Part shown: piece after piece, positions 39,288-51,113 of the stretch | Layout: each line of letters begins with the position of its first letter | How positions within the stretch are numbered: the first letter of the stretch is position 1 | Source: Viscum album | Taxonomy: Eukaryota; Streptophyta; Magnoliopsida; Santalales; Viscaceae | DNA: 64,000 nt | NCBI GenBank assembly: GCA_963277665.1 | Contig: OY728121.1 | Span: 956,014,097-956,078,096, forward strand | Reading direction: 5' to 3' | Translations under genes and position numbers: made by a program | The notes under the pieces: model-generated | Seen by the model: the letters and a program-made list of their open reading frames with translations, nothing else | What the model was told of the DNA's origin: nothing | Database searches by the model: none

Positions 39288-40131
39288 CACTACTACAGAA
39301 CAGGATTTTAACAACGCTAAAAATCTATTAACAGCACTAAAAAATCACTGATAATCAAAGCATGGTTAAAATGGGTTCCCTTTTATCAGTGCTAAAAAAA
39401 CTACTAATAAAGGACCCTTTTATTAGCACTAAAAAAAGCACTGATAAAAGTCAAAAAAAATTAAAAAAATCAACAAAGTAAAAATAAGACTCGAACTCCT
39501 TTTATAAGTGTTATAATCCCCCTTTAACAATACTAGGTGCACCCCTACCTTTAACAGCTCTAGACCCCCCCCCCCCTCCTTTAACAGCCCTAGGCCCCCC
39601 ATCCCTTTATCAGCGCTACAAGCCCTCTTTAACATCGCCCCAAGAACTCCCTTGCGCATCTGCACCTTTACCACTGATCCATCTTGTTTTGTTCTCTATT
39701 TTTTGACATGTCTATTTATATATATATATATGTGGTTATATTTATTCGTATATTAATATATATTTATATATATATAGTTATATTAAAAATATATATTTAT
39801 TTGTTTATTAATATATATATATAGTTATATTTATATATTTATATATTTATTCATATGTTAATATATATGTATATCTATTTATTTATATATATATATATAT
39901 CTAGTTATAATTTTTATCCATATATTTATTCGTATATTAATATATGTTTAAATAATAATTTTTAAATACATTTATAAAATATGTTTTTTGTTTTTGTGTG
40001 TTTATAAATAAATAAATACATACATATATATATACAACATACATACATATATATATTATATATCTATGTATCTATAAATATAATTATACATATTTTTATT
40101 TATTTACATATATTATATATTTATATTTATA
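39288..40131 (+). mobile_element. CACTA-type transposon, left end only
   Basis: It begins CACTACTACAGAACAGG, like the CACTA end at 59190, and is followed by subterminal repeats of the TTATCAGTGCTAAAAA type on both strands, then an (AT)-rich interior (39710-40130). No CACTA right end appears before the LINE starts. The LINE may have landed in this element, leaving the other half outside the window, or the right end may be lost. A 12-C run is at 39565-39576. The 81-codon minus frame inside is a by-product of the repeats. Confidence 0.75.
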
Positions 40132-41781
40132 TTTTTTTAGAAAAGAAAGGATATGTATTACTGATTAATCGAACTAGACGAGAAAATCCAACCAGGAAAA
40201 TGATCAACCCAACAATGGTTACCCCAAGACTTCCCAAAAATCGCAAGCCGGTGGGCTTCAAGATTACCCCCACGCAAGATGAATGAGAAGTTACATGATG
40301 AGAAGGAACCAGCGATAGACCAAATTTTCCTTAGAATAATCCCAAACAACTATGAATCCTCCCCTTTTTTTGACTAAGCATTAATGACTTTGAGACAATC
40401 AGACTCCAAAACCACCTCATTCAATCCTTTAGCTTGGGCAAGGAGGAACCCTTAAAGAAGTGTTGATGCTTCTGCAACAATCAGGCACCAACATCCATGG
40501 AAAACCATGCACCGAGCATCAAGCACCTAGCCATTGCATTGTCAGGAAATGAGCCCCACCCCAATATGAGACCCTATTGAGACACCCACATCCATATTGA
40601 TTTTAATGAATCCTTCAGGGGGGAGACAACAAGGTGGATCTTATCACGTTCAGATCACTGATGACTCTTACCTATTCGACAGCCACCCAATCATCCATTC
40701 AGAAGCCTTCTCCACCCAAATCTAATCAGGTGTGGATTTCTCATTAAAAACCCATTCATTTCAATGTGACCATACAAGCCAAGCAAGAGTGCACAACATC
40801 CCCACAGCCTTTGGTTCCAAAGAGGAAACCCAATCATTGAAAACATGGGTCAGCTCCAAAGATGGACCTGGGGAATCCTTAAACCTCAGGGATCATTCAT
40901 TCCACACTCCCTCCCCTTCCAGACAGAGAAGAATAGCATGTGAAGGCATTTCGGTTTGTTGGGAACACAGAGGGAACGCTTCATCCACCACCATGTGCCA
41001 TCTGGCAAGAACATTGTGTGTCAGAAGGACACCCGATCAAACCTTCCACCAAAAAAACTAGACTTTTTTTGGGGGGGGTTGAGAGTGCCCAAAGATTCCT
41101 CCATTGGTCGTCAGGATGAGCCTAAGAAAACCCCTAAACCAAAGTGATGTACCCTAACCAAATAGTGTACTTCCCAGAAGTGTTCCCCAACCAGTAGATT
41201 TGGTCACCTCCCACTCTATTCGTAAGAGGAATGATAAAGATAAGACTTTGATCTGTCTCATTGAAAAAACCATAGACTCTATCTCAATCCCACTCCTCCA
41301 AAGAATCATCAATGTGGTCGTGAACTCTATCATCTTCGAACCTTGGAACAACAGGTGAAGAGAATCTCATATTGACCCCCTTGACTAACCACTGGTCATT
41401 CCACACATTCACCTTATTCCAATCTACAATCCTCCAGACACTGCCATGGTTGAGCAGAGGGATAGCACCCCAGAAGCTTCTCTACATAAAGCTAGTCCTC
41501 GATCCAAGATATTCATGCAGGAAGTCAAACTTTGGGTTGTACTTTTCATTAAAGACCTTAGAAAAGACAGAATTAGAACAGGACATGAGGCACCACCCTT
41601 TTTTATCCAAAAGATAATTGTTGAATCATTTTAGGTTCTTAAAATCGAGGCCACTGCATGACTTAGAAACACACAGCTTATCCAACGTGACCCAGTGGGT
41701 TTTGTGTCTGCCATTAGAGGATCCCCACTAGAAGTTTGCCAGCCTAAAATGAATCTGGTCAACAAGGGTAGTCGGGAACTT
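40132..41781 (-). mobile_element. LINE (non-LTR retrotransposon), 3' portion
   Basis: The 3' end is marked by A7 on the minus strand (40132-40138) just after TCTTTTCTA, next to AT-rich DNA. Only the part from the RT thumb onward is in the window. The cut at 41781 coincides with the E4 LTR edge, so E4 interrupted the LINE and the 5' part should lie beyond E4's far end. Confidence 0.85.
40158..41781 (-). pseudogene. LINE ORF2 C-terminal part: RT thumb, zf-RVT zinc finger and RNase H
   Basis: Starting at 41781: KFPTTLVDQIHFRLANF then a stop where relatives have W, then HWVTLDKLCVSKS, FLHEYLGSRTSFMQRSFWGA, WRIVDWNKVNVWNDQW (to about 41375). A zf-RVT domain follows at about 40940-41010, LCSQQTEMPSHAILLC, with the first zinc Cys replaced by Phe. 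A region at 40730-40790 (LGLYGHIEMNGFL) matches the helix before the plant LINE RNase H. RNase H ends with GGNLEAHRLA near 40250 and stops at 40158. Several frameshifts and stops make it inactive. This architecture is typical of plant L1-type LINEs. Confidence 0.87.
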
Positions 41782-42409
41782 TTTCAAGACCCATCCCCCT
41801 GGGCCCATGCCTTGACTACCCCAAGCCCACCTTCCATAGGCCAAGGGCTGGAGACTAGCACCGAAAGGTGTATTCCCAAAACGGGAAGGCATTGCCTTTA
41901 AACCTATACAAACACATGGTTCAAGAACACAACAAGAAGAAACTATGAAGTAAAATGATGTAGTAAAAGAATGTTGAAAGCAAAGGGGCCGGAATACAAG
42001 CCCAACTGGAAAAGTACAAGTGCAACTGAAAAGTACAAAACAGCTAAAAAGGTGAAAAGCAACTCCTAGATCGTCTACCATGGATCCTACCTAAAGGGTA
42101 GGTATAGCTCATGATCAGTAGTCCCTACATCGCGTCATGCCAAATGGTCCACCTCTGAGCACCGTCCAGTCCTGGCTCCCTCAGCCTCGATCAATGATGT
42201 ACGTCGTCAGCATAAGACACAACAAGGGGCGGGAAAAGCCCGTGCAGGGTTGAGTATAACAATACTCAGTAGGGACCCCGAGACCCCGTAGGTCTCCTAA
42301 AGTTCCACAAAGGAAAAACCACAAATCAAGACATCAACTCTACATAGATATATACCCATACATATACCTAAGTTATCGAGATATACTCATCTCATACATG
42401 AGTGAAGTA

Positions 42410-42560
42410 TATCACAAAGGTAGAAGTACCACACAGGTAAAACCACGAAGATGGAAGTAACACACAGGTATTACCACGATGATAGAACCAAGAAGGTAAA
42501 AAGTACCACACAGGTATCCCCACGAATATAGTACCACGAAGTTAAAAGTACCACACAGGT
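42410..42560. repeat. Short tandem repeats built on ACCACACAGGTA
   Basis: At least four imperfect units of about 35-45 bp contain ACACACAGGTA or CCACACAGGTA with a nearby CCACGAA or CCACGAT. Unit length varies. They lie inside the E4 LTR. Confidence 0.7.
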
Positions 42561-42729
42561 ATGACTCAACTCAACTAGGTATACAACATAGAGAAATAAG
42601 ATTATGATGTTGACTCACACAGGATCGCTATGAATGCTGATAGCAAACCAAGATTCTCTAAGCCTAGGAACAAGTAACATTCCCAATCACTACGTCAAAC
42701 ACCTCAGTTGTTGGATAACTCCTCATCTA

Positions 42730-42960
42730 TTGAGTACATTGGGCCAGCCGCATCACACAGAGGCGCTTCCCACTAACCTTGGACTGCTGAGGTACTCCTC
42801 CTGTCGAATATCATGGGTCTGCCGTGTCACACAGAGGCGCTCCCCCTCATAGCCTGCAGAGGTACTCCTCCTGTCGAGTACCGTGGGTCTGTCGTGTCAC
42901 ATATAGGTTCTCCCCACCATGGGTCTTCCGCATCACATAGAGGCGCTCCCCACTGGACAT
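42730..42960. repeat. Tandem repeats built on GGGTCTGCCGTGTCACACAG
   Basis: Four imperfect copies start near 42730, 42812, 42883 and 42919. Each has TCACACAGAGGCGCTCCCC or a variant, and the first three are separated by GAGGTACTCCTCCTGTCGA-type spacers. Spacing shrinks from about 82 to 36 bp, so the last unit lacks the spacer. Confidence 0.75.
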
Positions 42961-43354
42961 GTTGAGTCACTCCGAGTTGAAACGGTCAGCAGTCGTCAAG
43001 TCTCAGCCAGTTGTAGGGTTTCGTACGTAACGTTCTTGGGAGAACCGCTCCCCAAGCCATAGGTCATATTTCAACCAGCACGAAGTCTCACAAGAAAGTA
43101 ACCTGATGATCCTCCTTGTCATAAGGGTTCTAATTCAATAGACGGCGTGTCAACCGGACGCCTGATCTATGCCTTATTGGCATTCCACTGCCGAGGGTCC
43201 GATTGGATTTGGGTGTGATCCAACCCATCTGTACTCCAAGTTTCTCCAAAACTCTAATGGAGTAATTCAAAAGGACCTTCTTTCTCCAAGTATCCTGACT
43301 CCACAGACAGTTCTTCAATCGGACGCCCAGTTTAGGAGTTAGGGCTCATTTTGT

Positions 43355-44200
43355 GTAACTGGTCGGTACTGGGTCCGGGTCCGGTCTGCCTCGGTCAGAT
43401 AGGCCCGAACCGGTTCTGCATGGGCCAAACCGGATCGACCTGGGTCGACCTAGCCCGACTCGGGTCCAACTCGACTAGGCTGGGCCGCGGGTCAGGCCGC
43501 TGGGCCGCCGGTCGGCCCGCTGAGCGGCGAGTCGGTCCGTTGGGCCAACCCTCTGGTGCCACCTGCCTAGTGGCATGGGCCGTTAGGGATACCCGGACAT
43601 GGAACATCCGGCTAGGGCCAATGTTCCGCGGAGCCCCGTCAGCGGGTCAACCCACGGGGGTTGACCCAACGCGGTGCTATGTGGCGTCGCGGGTCCTCCC
43701 GGCCGCGGCCGACGGGCTGCGGCTTTGCCGCTGGGCGTGCAGCAGGTGTGCGCCCCATCCACCGGCCGCCATTCGAACTGGCGGCCCCCTTCTCCTACCA
43801 AGTCCATCGCAGGACACGGCCTTGTTGCCACATGGGCGCGCCACCGGGGACGCACCCCACCTCCGCTCCGCTGGTTCCATCGCGGCCGGCCGGCGTTTCG
43901 GCCGACCTCTCCAGCGGCACGCAACGGCATGCCGCACAGTCACCTGCGGTCGGCCGGCGTGCCAACCTCCTTCCTATGGTCACTACGGCTGATGAGCCAC
44001 AACCTCCTTTGTTCATCGATGGCACGTGATTGTGCTCCGCTCCTCCTCCGCGACCGGCCGATGTCAGCCGCTCCGATGACCGCCGCGGCTTTGTGTTGCG
44101 GCCTCTTCTTGCAGCGTGTGTCGACGCGCTATCCCCAATGTAGCTGGTCGGTATTGTCGCGTCGTCGATGTTCCATGGAGGTGAAAAATTAGCAAAGTAT
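43355..44200. other. GC-rich, CpG-rich block inside the E4 LTR
   Basis: Unlike the AT-rich surroundings, this block is rich in CGGGTC, GGCCG and CCGGCC and is open in five frames at once, including 213 codons at 43351-43992 and 172 at 43674-44192. Simultaneous openness on both strands is what GC-rich DNA gives by chance. I recognise no domain, and the predicted proteins are Arg, Pro, Gly and Ala-rich. It may be part of the LTR U3 or a captured fragment; the partial 5' LTR does not reach far enough to tell. Confidence 0.6.
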
Positions 44201-44678
44201 CATAGGTTTCAGGTTGAGTTTTTTAGGCCCACGCCCTCCGCGTTAGCTCAAAAACATGAGTGGGTTAAGGGTTTAACAAACTCTTGGAATTTAAATCAAG
44301 ATATACCCTAAAAAGATACCCCACAATAACCTCCCACAAAAAACGAATGAATTGTGGGTCAACCCATTAGTCGGTTGACCCACGTTCTTTGTATTATTCA
44401 AGAACAGGGAAGAGGAAAACATTTAAAAAGCATAAACGATTAAACCCCCTACCTTGAATCGCCGGAGAAATGCTCGTTCTTGAAGGTGAGTCGGTGTTAT
44501 TCATTTCCCGCAATAGGCTTCCAACGATGTTGCTCGTATTTCATCCTCTGGTTCATAGTTCGGTGTCATATGTCACCTCCCGCTGGGTTTGGCTCCATTT
44601 TCTAAGGGTTGAGCGTCTCGATGTTCCTTCAGCACTTCGTTTCTTGGCGAAGCTGTGCCGGTACCTCCCCCCAAGCTC

Positions 44679-44690
44679 CATATATATAGG
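44679..44690 (-). promoter_or_regulatory. TATA box of the E4 LTR promoter
   Basis: The minus strand reads CCTATATATATG after CCCTCT, the same pyrimidine-rich context as the TATAAAAGG boxes of E0, E3 and E5. Confidence 0.65.
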
Positions 44691-45706
44691 AGAGGGGGAG
44701 GGTATGTAACGATGTTGGAGTTTAATAGGGGATCATCAATTAAAAAGCTTCCTAATTCCCCAATGACATCGTTACTTAGGGTTGGCAGGTCAGGCCATTT
44801 ATTGGCTTGACACGTCACTGGTCTCACCCCTTTGCTTGTCCGTTGGAGGATATGAGATAAAATAATAAAATTATTTTATTTCATTTCTTTTAAAAAGTCA
44901 AAAAACTTAACTTTTTCTCCGAACCTACTGCAGTCAAAGTAAACCCTCCCTTAAGCGAATCTTGGCACTGTGGATTCAACGGTGCCCTTGGATTTTTACT
45001 CTGAGCAACGGTTCAAATGTTATAAAAGGTCACTCGCGCGTTTACTAAACGTACCCAAAAAAGTTCAATAAATTATTAACGTTCACCCTCGATCCTCACC
45101 AGTCGAGGTTAGGCTCCGCCTAAAGAGAAAACGCCCTAACAAACCCAATAGTACTCTTGGATTTTCAATCTGAGTTACTGTTTAGAAGTTATGGATTTTA
45201 CAATAAAATAATTGTCACTTAATTATTTTATTTACAACCAAAAACTAACTTTCACTGGTGGACCACGCCGGCCAATGTTAGTATCAGCCTAAGGAAATCA
45301 TACCCTCATGAGTTCAGCGGTGGTATCGAATTTTCAATCCGAGTTACCGTTCGTGAGTTATAATCATTTGAAAAATAAAATAATTTTTTTTAATTATTTT
45401 TTTACGGTTATTCCATTTTCGGGTTTTCTAACAGGAGGCCTGCGCCATCTAAACTTAAGTTGCGCCTAGGGTAAACCCACCATCCTGAGCGCAAAGGTTC
45501 CCTCAGATTTCTAATTTGGGAGACTGTTTAAGATTTATTCCACTTTTTCAGGAAAACTGCTTAGGCGCACTATTTAAAGTTTAACAAAATTTCGACGGAT
45601 CATTCTGGGCACTCTGGGCCTCAGAATCACTCGCTGTCAGATTTCATGGTATCAAAATAATTCCATATAATTAAAAAAATATATATGGAAATTTTGGGTC
45701 ATTACA

Positions 45707-45719
45707 TTCTCCCCACCAT
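45707..45719 (-). other. E4 polypurine tract
   Basis: The minus strand reads ATGGTGGGGAGAA next to the LTR start, identical to the E1 tract. Confidence 0.87.
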
Positions 45720-45752
45720 AGGGATTTTCATCCCCTAAAGACAAAACACAGA

Positions 45753-47612
45753 CTAAGGAAACAAATGGAGGTACTGAGCATGAATCTGAGCCTCATGCTC
45801 CCATGTGCTCTCTTGGAGGTTCTCGTGCTGCCAGCAAACGCATACCAGAGGTATTGATCACCCACGAAGGACTCACTCTTGTCGATCCTAAATCTCTACT
45901 GGAACCTCCGTAAACGTTTCCCCATCGTCTAAGTCTAGCTCACCATGGTCGATGATGTGAGATGGGCCCTACACGTATCTCCTCAGCTGGTATTCATGGA
46001 AGACATTGTGCACCCTCTCCAACTGCAGTGGAAGTGCCAAGTGGTATGCCACCTCACCTATCCTCCGAAGTATCAGAAATGGCCCAATAAACCTTGGTGA
46101 TAACTTGTCGTCTCGTCCAAATCTTCATAGGAAGACATGGTCTCCCTCCTTGAACTCCAAGGATCTCTGTCTCCTGTCGGCATAATACTTTTGTCAGATC
46201 TATGCAGTCTTCACTTGCTGACAAGTGAGGCATCATGATACAAACTCTGCCATTGCTTCCTTCATCTCTGGCCACCAGTACTGACATCGGAGGTCCTAGT
46301 ATATCTTCATCACTACATGATGTACCGTTAAAGGGGATTTATAGATCTCCCTCAACACCTCCTTTTGAAGCGTCATTGGCACCATGGTGCATCCTCTGAA
46401 GAGGATGATGTGCTCCCCACCTTCAGAAAATATTTCAGGAGACCATCATGAGGATATCTGAGCACGTCAGGCCTCGCAGTCAACATCTTAAGCTATACCC
46501 CCCCCCCCCGAATTTGCTGAAGAATTGGGGGAGTGACAGTCATAGATTGGAGGTAAGCTACATTATCTTTATCCACAAAGGATATTTGCATTGCGACTAG
46601 CTTCTCTGATGCCTCACTCAGCAATTGTAGACCAGACCTCCTGCTAAGAGCATCTGCTACCATGTTCCCTTTCCCAGGAGTATAGAATATCTCAAGTTTA
46701 TAGTCCTGGGTGAACTCTATCCATTTTCAATGTCTCAAGTTCAGATCCTTCTATGATAAGATACACCTGAGACTCTTGTGATCAGAGTAAACAGTAAACC
46801 ATTCACCCATCAGGTAGTTCCATCACATCTTCATCACAAAGACCATTGCTGCTAACTCCGGGTCATGGGTAGCGTAGTTATGTTTTTCAGTCTCTGTATC
46901 AGCTTTTGAAAGCTCTTCTGACACTTATCCATCCACACAAAAGGATCCCCCTTCTTCATCAAAGCTGACAAGGGTGCCTCCACCCTGGAGAAGTCTGGTT
47001 CAAAACTTTGGTAGTACCCAGCCAAAGCAGAAGTCCCTCTCCCTTCATGGAGGTAACCCTGGAAACATCTTTTGAAAAGATGTCCCCACATTCTACCACT
47101 CCTGTTGGGAACTAAAAACCCAAAACTCCTGCTTCCATGAGGGTAAGGTTGGCCAACTTTAGAGTGATCAGTTGAACCCTCCTATACATGATTTTATCCT
47201 GTTCTGCCTGGGTTTCCTTTTTCGTTGACCAAGGAAAACCCCATTCCATCATTGTAGATAAACCACAACCTTTTTGCCTAATACAATAAATCTGAGTATG
47301 AATTGTGGATGTCCAGTCCATACCCAAACTAACGTTGTAAGGCCTCGATGCTGCCACCAAGAGGTTCCAACCGAAACTTTCACCTCAAGGGTTAGATCAC
47401 ACCATCGGCATAAGTGTGATTATTGAGTCTCCTCCTGAAGTTATCTCCAGACGTGAGGGTCAATTCAACAGTTTAACTAGAAACTCTAGGTCTTGGACAA
47501 GATTCGTAGAAGGAATGAATGATTGGTACCTAAATCTATTAATACGGCAGCTAGTAGTAGACACGGACCATACCTCGAATCATTCCTAGATCCCTTGAGT
47601 CACACTCCTTGA
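45753..47612 (-). pseudogene. E4 pol, decayed and internally deleted
   Basis: It ends with TAG at 45753-45755 after HAQYLHLFP. Upstream come the chromo-like tail (45780-46050), an integrase tail beginning near 46170, then directly CLTCQQVK near 46225, the end of the zinc-binding domain. The whole DDE catalytic core between these is missing. Farther on are YWWPEMKEAMAEFVS (46265), RNase H (46600-46860: SDHKSLRCIL, GKGNMVADALSRR) and the RT thumb (46852-47091: ALAGYYQSFEPDFSRVEAPL). Then comes the protease (47112-47612: LGMDWTSTIH, DLGTNHSF), so the RT palm with YxDD is also missing. Frames shift repeatedly. A 12-C run is at 46498-46509. Confidence 0.86.
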
Positions 47613-47617
47613 CTGCA
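47613..47617. repeat. E5 target site duplication, left copy
   Basis: CTGCA directly before the 5' LTR. The right copy at 61905-61909 is CCGCA. The single difference is C to T at a CpG. Confidence 0.88.
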
Positions 47618-49158
47618 TGTAACACCCCAAGCTTCTACGGTATGTTTCCCTTTGAATAATGTAGTAGCTTGCGTTATACGCAACTTGGAGTCTTAACACA
47701 CAACGACCAATCGAACCAGCCGTTATGAATAGTAATACCCACTTTTTGAAATTTTATAAATTTTATTTTTCAATATAGACTTCATTTTTGAATTCGGAAT
47801 ATCGAAATTATATTAGAATGATATTTTGGTATTTTTCTGAAAACTTTCATTTTTTTGATGAATAGTGAAAAACATTGTGTTATTGTTTAAAACCGACTTT
47901 TTATTTAAGTAATTAGTTATTTTATTTATTTTATTTTAGGTCAAAATAGATACATAATACCTATATACGTTCAATGTAATTCATTTGAGTCATTTTATAA
48001 TAAGTTTAGATCTATAAAATTTTATTGAACTTTTTACCGTCTTTTACCACCTTCTAGGAGCATTTACAAATTTTCATAAAACTTAATTTTATTGCTTCTG
48101 TGAGTTGAATTTTAAAAATCCAAGAAACACAGTTGACATCAGTAAGTAAAATGTGGTTTGATAAAATGAAAATAATTTTTGGTGAATAATAACTTTTGAC
48201 TTTTATTTACCACGGTTAAAAGTAAATAGGGTAATTAAGGGTAAAAATGATATTATAATTACCCTAACACGTGTCATAATTATATTTAATAAGTTTAATT
48301 CGACCAAAAACAACCTTAGGAATAAAATATTATCATTTTGGTCTACTTGGATTAGATTAGGACATTTATTATTATTTTATTTAAAGAAGATTTAAAAGAG
48401 TTAAATTCAAATTTTAATAACTAAACCTTTTTTAATATAGGGTTAAAAAAAATATAAATTCGACTATAAATATTCATTAGAAATATAAAAAAAATTACAA
48501 CATTATGGTATTTTATTTATAATTTTTAGACATTAAATAATTTAATTTATTTATAACATAATGATGATGCAGTAATTACCTTAATAATGAAATATTAAAA
48601 TAATTGACATTATAAATATCCAAATAAATGTAAATTTAGACTTATGATGAATTAAAATAATTTTATAGGTTAATATGACATGTTAGGGTTGATTAAATAA
48701 ATTTTATTCAAAGTGATAAAGTTTTTATGGCTTTCAAAAAAATCAAATACTAAATAGTGTCAAAATTGACATAATTGAGTTTTTAAAAGAAATACTATAT
48801 TATTAATTGATATAATATTCCTAAAAATATAATATTTGGAAAAAGGACTTATATAAGGTAATATATATCAATAATAAACCACTTGGGGTTCTCTTTCTAG
48901 TTTATAGTAAGTTTATTAACCATATAATATAAAAATACAAAGAGACATGATAAATGTCAAACTATTTAACTAAGAGTTAAATCTAAAAGATAAGGTTAAT
49001 ATGGTGACCTAAACATATCTAAAACTTATTAGTTGAGAGTTTTTAGACCCATACCCACCTTATCCAAGAAATAAATCATTTTTTAGCCATTAGAAACTGA
49101 AAATTATTTTATTATAAAATAATATTTCAAGTTTATTCTAAAGTGATCCTCACCTCTC

Positions 49159-49168
49159 TAATAAAAGG
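49159..49168 (+). promoter_or_regulatory. TATA-like box of the E5 5' LTR
   Basis: TAATAAAAGG after CACCTCTC. The 3' LTR has TTATAAAAGG at the same place (57898-57907), so this copy has lost the best match. Confidence 0.65.
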
Positions 49169-49507
49169 GTACTTCCCCTTCTATTAATTTAACACCTACA
49201 AAGACATTTTTCTCGTCCAACCCCTTCCCAAATACCTTCCCAACTTCCCTCAATTAAACCTAGAGTCCTTACTTTGATCAGAAAGCCAACCTAAGGAACC
49301 CTTTTGATCAACTCAAAAGGAAACACCCGAAGAAGAGGTAATAATTTCACCACCCTCTTTCAAGTTATTTTCTTCTTAAACTTCCTCTTTATTTGTTGTT
49401 TCCATACCAAAATAATAACTACAGTACCTTATACATACTTTGATGTTATTATAAATATGGTACAACCATATTCGTTATTCTATCCATCCTATAAATGACA
49501 AATTCAC

Positions 49508-49732
49508 CATACGTGTGTACGTACGGCTTATCGTCTCCACATCGTGGTGTAATTTGTTATTCAAACACTTCATTATTTGGATGGGTATAATAATGAGTAT
49601 AACTAGTGTAAATAATAAATATAACATGTTAATGATTCTTTATATATGATATGTCATCCAATTACATATGATTTCACCATCAATATAATGATATTGTCGC
49701 TCGTGCGTACATACGGATTACCGTCTCCACGA
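49508..49732 (+). repeat. Two core-motif copies in the E5 5' LTR, spaced 190 bp
   Basis: Copy 1 (49508-49544) reads ACGTGTGTACGTACGG, then CTTATCGTCTCCAC. Copy 2 (49696-49732) reads GCTCGTGCGTACATACGG, then ATTACCGTCTCCAC. CGTCTCCAC starts at 49532 and 49722. The sequence after each copy is weakly alike, so the unit is a diverged tandem repeat and not just a short motif. Confidence 0.8.
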
Positions 49733-50058
49733 ACGCGATGAGATTCATTCCCCATCATAATCATTCAATAATAATTTTCATTTTATGATTAAAAATAATG
49801 TCTATGAACATAATATCATTCTGTATATGAATAAAATACATCCTATCCATAACAAACATGGCTTACATAACCAATCATATAAAGGAAAACGAATCAGTTA
49901 ACACCCGAAACGATATTACTGAAATATTATTAACAATGAAATATTAGAGGATCATATATGATATCATATTTATGTATATAGTTATTTTATAATTTAATAA
50001 CAATGTTTTAACTATTATACAAGAGGTTAAAATTCCATCAACTAAGGAAAAGTACAAG

Positions 50059-51113
50059 GTAAGTGTTAATTCTACAATCTCTTTACTTATCCGAGGTTGT
50101 TAATACAAAAGTATCTACTGGGACCTCTTTATCATCCACATCTGTGTTTTCTTAAAAATATAATTTGAAAAATTTTTAATATTTACTAGACTATGGATTA
50201 AAGTAATTTATACCCTTATTTGACCATATATTTTTTGAAATTAATCTTTTTGCCGTTTTCCAAACAAGGTACTTTATGACCTTTTCAACAAAATTAAGGT
50301 AAAAATGTTTTTTTATAACTTATACGGTGGGTGAGGCTATTTTCTGCCATTATAACATCATCGAAGCTTCTCATACAAGCTTATAATAATATTTTCAAAA
50401 TAAATGTTTTATTTTATAATTATATAAATTTTAAATGATTTCAAAATAGAAAGATATATTTCTCTAAAAAATGTTTTGATTTCATTTATTCCAACATCCT
50501 TTGATGGATTTTAAGCTTATTTGAAGTTGATTTATTATGATACAAATCTTCCATATTGTATTGAAGGTTTTGTGATATATTTTACTATGTATGTGTTATT
50601 TTTACACCATTCATGGTTTATGGATAAAGTATTGATATTTCGTATGCTAGTTTTAATATGAATGTTTATGTTATGTTTAAACCTTTTCATATGAGGAATG
50701 CATTGGACTTAGTAAGTGGCGGGTGGAGCCTGCTATAGCTTCTCGATGCATCGGTAGGTCTCATGAGACAAACTAGTATCTTGGCACAAGGCCTTTACTA
50801 AATCTTATTTTTAGTCTTAGCACAATGCCTTGACTATTTGGTTATGAAGTCTGGCATTATGCATTCCATCATTATGAAATTGGCTATTGATATTACATGT
50901 GATTATTTGACTAGTTATATAACCATGTGAATAAGTAAATGGAATTATTTGATTTATCTTTTCCATATTATGATGAATTTTAAGTTTAAAAGGCTTGTGT
51001 TTTAGTCTTATACATTTCCTTAAATGTTTATGCTTATTTATGAAAGTTTTCGCTATATTGTTATCCTTACCGAGCATCTATGATCACCCCTTTCTATGTT
51101 TTAGTTTCCCCAG
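50059..51113 (+). promoter_or_regulatory. Candidate intron within the E5 5' LTR transcript
   Basis: The donor ACAAG/GTAAGT at 50059 and the acceptor TTTAGTTTCCCCAG/GA ending at 51113 are both strong plant splice matches and would define a 1055-nt intron in the R/U5 leader. The 3' LTR keeps both (58797 and 61666), 1051 nt apart once the CACTA insert is removed. No coding exon is involved, and RNA evidence would be needed. Confidence 0.35.

Larger units (their letters stand above)
41782..45706 (-). repeat. E4 3' LTR, 3925 bp, with tandem repeats and a GC-rich block
   Basis: The left 510 bases align closely with 63254-63765 in the partial 5' LTR. The right edge, TGTAATGACCC on the minus strand, abuts a polypurine tract. 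It contains two minisatellite-like arrays (42410-42560 and 42730-42960), a GC-rich, CpG-rich block (about 43355-44200), and a minus-strand TATATATA box at 44679-44690. Confidence 0.87.
41782..47612 (-). mobile_element. E4: Ty3/Gypsy element, left part (3' LTR and distal pol)
   Basis: The minus-strand element starts inside the LINE and is cut by E5 at 47618; its gag and 5' LTR continue at 61910. Five bases before it (41777-41781, aactt) are the expected target duplication, with the partner outside the window. The pol part is only 1.9 kb because the RT palm and the integrase catalytic core are missing. Confidence 0.88.

Noticed and set aside
40732..41061. 109-codon plus-strand frame as a gene
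   Set aside because: It is the antisense of the LINE ORF2 zf-RVT region, which has clear family similarity on the minus strand.
41728..42081. 117-codon minus frame spanning LTR and LINE as a fusion protein
   Set aside because: It simply reads across the E4 LTR edge into the LINE RT; the LTR part has no coding similarity.
43351..44192. Overlapping long open frames (213, 172, 122 and 115 codons) as possible genes
   Set aside because: They are open on both strands in the same GC-rich LTR block, are low in complexity and show no domain. Openness follows from few AT-rich stop codons.
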